This document shows positions 57,885 through 64,000 of a stretch of 64,000 nucleotides of DNA, piece by piece. The notes under the pieces were generated by a model that was not told where the DNA came from, searched no databases, and saw only the letters and a program-made list of their open reading frames with translations. Made by a program: the position numbers and the translations under genes. The stretch is from Athripsodes cinereus (lineage: Eukaryota; Arthropoda; Insecta; Trichoptera; Leptoceridae), in contig OX388321.1 in the NCBI GenBank assembly GCA_947579605.1, positions 13,233,427 through 13,297,426 of the forward strand, written 5' to 3'. How positions within the stretch are numbered: position 1 is the first letter of the stretch; the number at the start of each line of letters is the position of its first letter.

Positions 57885-57960
57885 ACCAGTTCAATCTTCT
57901 GAGTTTCCCATTTAGATACCGTGATGGTATAGATTTATAGACAGATATGTAGACATAAGA
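57885..57960 (+). repeat. 3' end of a GATGGTATAG-type repeat
   Basis: GTTTCCCATTTAGATACC, GTGATGGTATAG, then TTTATAGACAGATA. Confidence 0.5.
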
Positions 57961-59452
57961 AGCGGTTTAACTTCTTTCACATTAGTATACAGCTCCTGTT
58001 CGTAGATGGTTCACATGGATAATTCGATAAGTTAGAAACTACAAAGAAAACAATGTTCTCACCTTTTCATCGAAAATTTCAGTTACTTTTTCCTGTTTGA
58101 TAGAACATTTATGAAAAAATATGACTTGAATGATAAGATATAATATGGCTATATATGTTCTACGAAATAATTCAATATGTGTGTGTGTGTGAATAAAACG
58201 AACACAAATATAAATGAGCAGTTTTGATTTCCTGTCATAGAGATTTTGGTTCGCCGTAAGAAATTACATCACGTACACGTAACTACCCAATTAATACCTA
58301 ATAAGTCCGCCATCGATAATGATAATAAGGCTTTATCAATAATTAAGGATGATCGATCGCTATTTTTTGTTTCGGCAAAAAGTCTTTACCAAATTTTCGT
58401 TAGATTTATGGCTTTTAATTAATTATTCACTTTGTAGAATTTACCTACTATAAATTTGATATTATCTATTTTATTACGAAAAGATCACACGGTTTCTTTT
58501 TTTTTTTAAATGTAATCAAATTTTATAAGACCCTTAATTGCCTTGTGGAGTTGTACATTACGAGAACGTTGATTTATTGTTACGTTTTGAATATTTGCCT
58601 GTACCTATCTATACGTAAGTAGAAACTTGTTTATGCGCTCGTCGAATAAAATTTCATTTAAATGGGTAATTTTAAGTGTATCAAAGGGGTGCGTATTATT
58701 TTAACAGTTAGTATAGGTAGGTACTACAGATGGATTGGTCCGAATAAAATTTTCAGGTGCATGTCATGATAAGCTCAACCGAGGTACTTTAACTTGAAAG
58801 CACGCATAAGTACCTATATTTATTCATGTACTGAAGTTTTGTTATTTTTTTTGCATACAATGTCGTTTTGGGGGTGGACAGAGATGACTAAATTCTGGTG
58901 GATAAAGTTATAAGAATTACCTATTTAATGTGTTTTTATTTTACTGGGTTTGAGTACAAAGCGTAGGTGACAAAACCAAGCAGACATCTCGCATGGAGAA
59001 CCATGTTTACACCATGTATTCGGAAAAAGTGAGAAATGTGTTCCAATGCTTAAGAATTGGTTCTAGGCTGGTTTAAGTGATTATTTTTGGTGTCCATTTA
59101 TAATTGCAATTTACAGCATTGAAGTATACCTATTTGTCGTAAATGTTTTGTAAATAATAAATGTTTTGTATAGAATAATATTGCAGTTACAAAGGACATA
59201 GAGGTTATACAGTAGTATGATTTCTTTATTGGGTTATTAAATATGTGAGATTTCTCATCTGCTCTTACGTATCTAAATAAAGGCACGTGTCAATTATTTA
59301 TTATGTTTATTGAAATATGCTATTTTCTCCTTGCGCACACGTTTAAGATGTTTTATTTTTACATAATTATTCAGTAATGCTTTTCTGAAAATCTGTATAT
59401 TATATAGATCGTGTGTTCATGTTCCCCGATAGTAGAGTAGAGATAGCACTCT

Positions 59453-59551
59453 AATAAAGTATGTCAAACATATCACTGAAGTAACAATAAAGTATGTCAA
59501 ACATATCACTGAAGTAACAATAAAGTATGTCAAACATATCACTGAAGTAAC
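59453..59551. repeat. 33-bp unit, three perfect tandem copies
   Basis: Unit AATAAAGTATGTCAAACATA + TCACTGAAGTAAC, three identical copies, then divergence (AATTAAAT). On the minus strand it reads open as a repeated 11-residue unit (VTSVICLTYFI) within a 92-codon frame that is otherwise unsupported. Confidence 0.9.
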
Positions 59552-60419
59552 AATTAAATATACAAAGATATCGTGTATATATGATTTAGAACAATTAGTA
59601 ATAATGGACTCTCTTTCCACGCACAAAACTTCGGTCGATTTTGGAAATAAAAAAAAGTTGTGTAGTTTAAATGTATGTATTAATTTTATAAACAATTTTG
59701 CATTTTATCTATCTACATTGATACTGAATAAACAAATTTTAATATTTTTCTTTCTTTTGTTTTAATAATTTTAGATTTTAGTATTATTATTAAATTGTTA
59801 CGACATTTTCTACACAATCAAAAACCATGTTCCATCTGGTTATCTTATTTCGTATCTATAAATAATAAAACGCGATCTTCTTCTCCTTAATCTTTTAATA
59901 GACTTCAAGATCAGTTGAACGGAGGACGCTCTTGCGATGCGGAGGCCTAGACGTTGTTCATCGTTTTGGGGGTCTTCCCCTGGCGTCCCCCCTCATATTT
60001 GGTATTCTTGTAGGTACTATTTTTGGACATGTTCGTATTAGAATCGACAAATTGGACTTCGATTCGAGATCAATTCTTAATAAATAATTAATTTGTGTGT
60101 CGTGTCGTAACGAAACTACACCATGTAGAATTTTGATCAAAGTGACTTATGAACATGGTGTTATGGTGTTTTATCATGGTCATTTTGATGACATATTAAT
60201 CTTTCTAGAAAAAGCGTTATATTTTGTGATATCCATGTACGAAAAATGTCAAATTTTTATTAAAAACAAAACTTGATATTTTATTGTCTCTTAATAATTT
60301 CTTGTTAACAGACATGACATGTTTGTTTTCTCCATATTATTTTCGTAAAATAAAAACAACGTGCCTTCACGGTATTTTTATCGTTTAGTATTATAGAGTT
60401 GTCATAGAGTTGTTGTTAT

Positions 60420-61413
60420 AGGCCCAACGCATCAATCTGTAGATAGATAAATTTAACCTAAGGATAAGCCTATCTCTAGGATATTTGCCGCATCAATGTA
60501 AAGATACGGCCTATCCCTAGGATAAACGACGCCATTTTTAACTACATCTTTAAGTGGTGGATAAAATTTAACCTTGGGATAAATCGTCCCAATTATCAAA
60601 ATGGCGTCGTTTGTGAACAGCTGTGAAGGATGCGTTATGTGTTGTTTTTGCTACATACATCGAGTATGAGTATTTTTTGATGTTCAACAATGTCGTATTA
60701 TGTTTAAAAATGTTGTAAAATCATTGTTTCAACCATCTCAAAGAAAATATTCTACAAATAACGCAGTGATTACTTTGAAGGAAAGATGACATAACCGCCA
60801 TTTTTGTTTTCGAAGAATCGATTCACGTAATACTTTTAGGTATATACGGTAGATGGCATTATCAGATTATTATGCATGTTTTATCAACAACAAAAATGTA
60901 TAATATTTAGTATAAAAATGTATTCAAAATGTGGTAGAATATATTAATAAACTACAAAAAAATACTTAAAACGGAATTTTAACTAAAAAACAACAAAAAT
61001 AAAATCCTTATGTAATGTTTCGAGCTATGATTGTTGTTTTCACGCAAAGTATTTCGTAATATGTGTAAAAATATATTTAACAATATTTTTTTCTTTACGT
61101 GGAAGCATATTTTTACAATTCTACAAATTTATTTTTATATTAAAATCTCTTTTGAATTGCAAATAATAAATATTTATTACGAAATATACGCTGGAATGGG
61201 AGCAAATTTGGCGCCAAACGAAGATCAAGCTAAAACCATAGACAAAACATGCGATTTCAGTGTAGCCAACATTTAAGACTGGTGGATAGCTATCCACTGG
61301 ATAGTTTTAGATTGATGCGGCAAATAAATTTAACCATCACTTTATCCATAAGATATAATTATCCTTTAGATAGCTAACTACAACTTTTATCTATATATTG
61401 ATGCGTTAGGCCA
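60420..61413. mobile_element. About 1-kb MITE, GGCCYAACGCATCAAT ends
   Basis: Left AGGCCCAACGCATCAATCTG, right complement AGGCCTAACGCATCAATATA; the pairing continues through TAGATA-rich subterminal DNA. Motifs such as CTATCCCTAGGATA and GATTGATGCGGCAAAT recur near both ends, in inverted order. The interior includes the 81-codon frame 61031-61276, not recognised. Confidence 0.65.
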
Positions 61414-62280
61414 TAGAGTAGTAATTATTAGTCAGTTGTTACGCCTTTCATGGAAAAAACGTATTTTTTTTTTGTAAATTGGAATTCTCTTACTTTAAGG
61501 TGATGACGTGAGAAGTAAATGTATGTAATTCTGTTTAATAAAACTTTGAACAGTCATACAGTAAAATGACGTCTCGTGATAGTGTTTGTAGTTTTGCTCT
61601 GACATAATGATTTATGTCTTCATAACAAGATAAATTTAATGTTGATAATAATATGTACATAGGTATCTATCTAATAATATTATTTATTATTACTTACTCT
61701 ATGATTATTATATTGCACGAGAAGAAAGATGGATATTTTAAAATTATTAATTATTTCAAAGTGACATATTATTAATTAAACTGAATAGTTGGAGTCATAT
61801 GTCTTATGTATTTGTTTTGACTCCAGTGTCAAGATGGTAGTGTACCTACATAATTTTATTACCATTATTGATATGTGATTCATAATTAATAGTATTTTAC
61901 ATTTGCATTTTGTTTTATATTAATTGCAATAAATTATTTACTCGAACATCATTCTAATTTATATCAGAGAAAACAAATTATTTAAATAGTATAACAAATA
62001 TTCATTATCAAAATCATTTCACGTATATGTAAAAAATATGTACGTGATTGATAGTTAGCCAAAAATAATCACCCGTTTTTGACGAAAAAGTGTTATTCCA
62101 CGTGGACGATATTTTCTGCAGTGCAACGTCCTTTATTTCTTTAGGTTTTATTGAAGATTCAAGATATTTTGGGAAAATAGGTGATCGTACTTATATCTTA
62201 CAATGTTGTAGATACAAGAATAACCTACATACAAAATGAACACTTATTCACAGTCTAAGTATACCTACATCTTTTAATAA

Positions 62281-62530
62281 GGCGGCCGGTGTGGCGCGGA
62301 GGCTAACGCATTTGCCTTTGAGTCACGAGGTCCCGGGTTCGATTCCCGGTCAGGGCAAAATGAAGAATGGCCTTTTTCAAATTGTCCTGGGTCTGGGTGT
62401 TACATATATATGTATTCAGTGCATTGTATGTATATGTATCTTCGTGTTAGGATCCATAATGCAAGATTCATATCTTAGTTTGGGACTAGCTCGGTCTGTG
62501 TGAATTGTCCATACATGTTATGTTATGTTA
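62281..62530 (+). repeat. SINE family 2
   Basis: Near-identical to 27079-27335: GGCGGCCGGTGTGGCGCGGA, GAGGTCCCGGGTTCGATTCC, TGTCCTGGGTCTGGGTGTTA, TAGTTTGGGACTAGCTCGGT, 3' TTATGTTATGTTA. The 70-codon frame is spurious. Confidence 0.85.
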
Positions 62531-62604
62531 GGTAATGAAAATTATAATAAAAAATACTAAAAAATTATAATAATATAAATAAAGTAACGCTGATAATTAT
62601 TACG

Positions 62605-62705
62605 ACACTAAGAATTTCATTATATTTAATTTGAATGTATACCTTTTATGTAATTGTTTGTAATCAATGTAGGTACAGTAAAGAATGAATTAATAAAAAA
62701 AATAA
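62605..62705 (+). repeat. LINE 3' tail
   Basis: ATTTGAATGTATACCTTTTA, TTGTTTGTAATCAATGTAGG, TACAGTAAAGAATGAATTAA. Close match to 48890-48960. Confidence 0.55.
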
Positions 62706-62826
62706 GAATTTCGTGGGAATAGGTAACACAATTTTTGTAAAAAGCTACCATCAATTGAGGTTTCTTTTCTCCCTGTATTCTCCAGATGAAGTTTGAATTG
62801 TAAACGAAGAATGTTGTTCTTCATTG

Positions 62827-63031
62827 GCGGCGTCCAGATAGTAGGATGCGAACGTCAATCAATCATCAACGATTCGGAGCATTCTCCGAAGAAATATTTG
62901 AATGAATGCGTTTGTTTCCCGTCCTTATACGGGTTACGAAGGCATTCATTCAAATATTTCTTCGAAAAATGCTCCGAATCGTTGAAGATTGATGATTGAT
63001 TGACGTTCGCATCCTACTATCTGGACGCACC
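62827..63031. mobile_element. Foldback MITE, about 80-bp near-perfect arms
   Basis: The left arm 62830-62909 pairs with 63028-62942. Differences are a 6-base insertion near the middle of the right arm and a couple of substitutions. The outer ends are GCGTCCAGATAGTAGGATGC and its complement. The 32-base loop contains a small CCCGT...ACGGG hairpin. A possible 5-bp target duplication CATTG lies at 62822-62826 and 63032-63036. The 68-codon frame across it is a by-product. Confidence 0.85.
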
Positions 63032-63397
63032 CATTGTATAATATGTAAAGAATAAATCTTGTGAATGTTACAAATTATGCAGATGAGTTGATAATAATAA
63101 TATGTAAATTTAGGTATCGATTGTATTTAGAGTGATCTTAATTTTTGACATATTTTTTTATTAACTTGACCTAGTGGGCCCACGATTTTTAATTTGGTTA
63201 GATTATTTGGCACATTGGACCAGATAAAAGTGTAACATAATGGAATCAAGGTGAATCGATAATATGATTTAAGTATCATTAATTAAAAGAAATATAAAAC
63301 ATTTCAATATCAATTTGTGTAGAAAAGTTCAACAAGAGAAACACAAAGCGTTAATTTTTAATACTACCTATTTATTTTCTATATGCATAGGTTGTTA

Positions 63398-63823
63398 CCA
63401 CTGAAATTGCATTGAGAAAAATACTAACCAAATTTCACGACGAATCATTGGTATGTACTATCAGCAAACAAATCGTTGGTAAATTTACCAATGATTTGTT
63501 TGCGAAAAGTTAATATTATAGATTCGTACTAATGAATCGTTTGTACTATTACTACTACTACTATACCACAAGTGGGGTAACCAGCAGACCAGCTGCATGT
63601 AAGAAACATGCAAGCTGTCCTCTTCGTGCCAGTATAAAATTAAGACATTCAGGATGGGTGGCAAACCTCATCGCTGAATTTAAGATGTACAATGTCTTAA
63701 TTTTTTCGAACACCTGCCTTTTACAGTACATCGTTTGTACTATCTCTGGTCCTAATCTGATAGTACCTACCTAGCAATGATTCGTTGTGAAATTTCGTTA
63801 GTATTTTTCTGAGTGTGCTGTGG
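63398..63823. mobile_element. MITE with about 60-bp inverted ends, split by a retroposon
   Basis: GAGAAAAATACTAACCAAAT, TTCACGACGAATCATTGG, TACTATCAG at the left; the complement, with small changes, at the right (63757-63815). An internal palindrome GCAAACAAATCGTTGGTAAA / TTTACCAATGATTTGTTTGC lies at about 63463-63503. Confidence 0.75.
63550..63729 (-). mobile_element. GATGGTATAG-type retroposon nested with 14-bp target duplication
   Basis: Minus-orientation copy with a (TAG)n tail (plus-strand TACTACTACTATAC), ACAAGTGGGGTAACCAGCAG, AAGCTGTCCTCTTCGTGCCA, GGTGGCAAACCTCATCGCTG, AACACCTGCCTTTTACAG. Flanked by ATCGTTTGTACTAT at 63536-63549 and 63730-63743. The 5' end is truncated at ACAG. Confidence 0.85.
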
Positions 63824-64000
63824 AAAGAATTAAGCTTCACTTAGAGCATAATCAACACGAATGCAAAATTTTTGTTCATTTTTCAATACAATATAATTAT
63901 TATGTCACTGATAATTTAGATGTTGGTATGTTTTAAAATTTCGTACAAAACAATTTATAGGTTATTGTTGTGAATGGAAGTAGGCATTTAAAGAAATTCT

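Larger units (their letters stand above)
53669..64000. other. Intergenic, no gene seen
   Basis: Upstream of the second Mth gene. All frames are under 100 codons and none has a recognisable domain or splice partner. Contents are listed separately: SINEs, MITEs, a 33-bp triplication and a foldback hairpin. 55.6-57.0 kb, 58.0-59.4 kb and 61.4-62.2 kb contain nothing I could identify beyond AT-rich DNA and a (GT)n run at 58181-58190. Confidence 0.55.

Noticed and set aside
59417..59695. 92-codon protein with 11-residue repeats
   Set aside because: The repeat arises from a 33-bp minisatellite in an otherwise unsupported frame; no splice sites or domain.
62793..62999. 68-codon ORF
   Set aside because: It is read across the foldback hairpin and is a by-product of the inverted repeat.

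Overview
This is AT-rich, repeat-dense eukaryotic DNA with spliceosomal introns, and it comes from an insect. The evidence is a ZAD-type C2H2 zinc-finger gene (an arthropod-specific domain pairing), two Methuselah-like class B GPCR genes, and a mixed load of tRNA-derived SINEs, CR1/Jockey-like and RTE-like LINE remains, hAT relics and foldback MITEs. The insect order cannot be settled from the sequence alone.

Four protein-coding loci were reconstructed exon by exon, with GT-AG boundaries and matching phases. (1) 8616-12959, minus strand: a 10-exon ZAD/C2H2 protein of 569 residues with an unusual N-terminal ubiquitin-like-looking segment. (2) 14493-17510, plus strand: the first six coding exons (303 codons) of Aquarius, the spliceosomal intron-binding helicase; the helicase exons do not follow. 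(3) 22977-27939, minus: a complete 8-exon, 500-residue Methuselah-like receptor, probably the mthl5 orthologue. (4) 45234-53668, minus: a second complete 8-exon, 450-residue Methuselah-like receptor. The two receptors share a 79-bp exon and a run of intron phases, so they are ancient paralogues.

The rest is mobile-element sediment. 1-8600 holds SINE and LINE tails and a hAT-type MITE nested in a SINE. 17.5-23 kb holds LINE C-terminal fragments. 27.9-45.2 kb, between the two receptors, holds a degraded CR1-like LINE that carries both a hAT element (exact 8-bp target duplication) and a 5'-truncated RTE-like insertion that made a chimeric 396-codon ORF. The same stretch has a 3.2-kb element with about 30-bp terminal inverted repeats and a MITE with an empty-site paralogue 6.5 kb away. 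53.7-64 kb has no recognisable gene; it holds MITEs, a 33-bp triplication, a long foldback hairpin and a retroposon nested in a MITE with a 14-bp target duplication.

The genes do not form a pathway. Their common theme is ordinary insect nuclear function (transcription factor, splicing helicase, peptide-type GPCRs) in a heavily colonised region. I saw no bacterial-type system, CRISPR array or rRNA. tRNA-like stretches all belong to SINEs.
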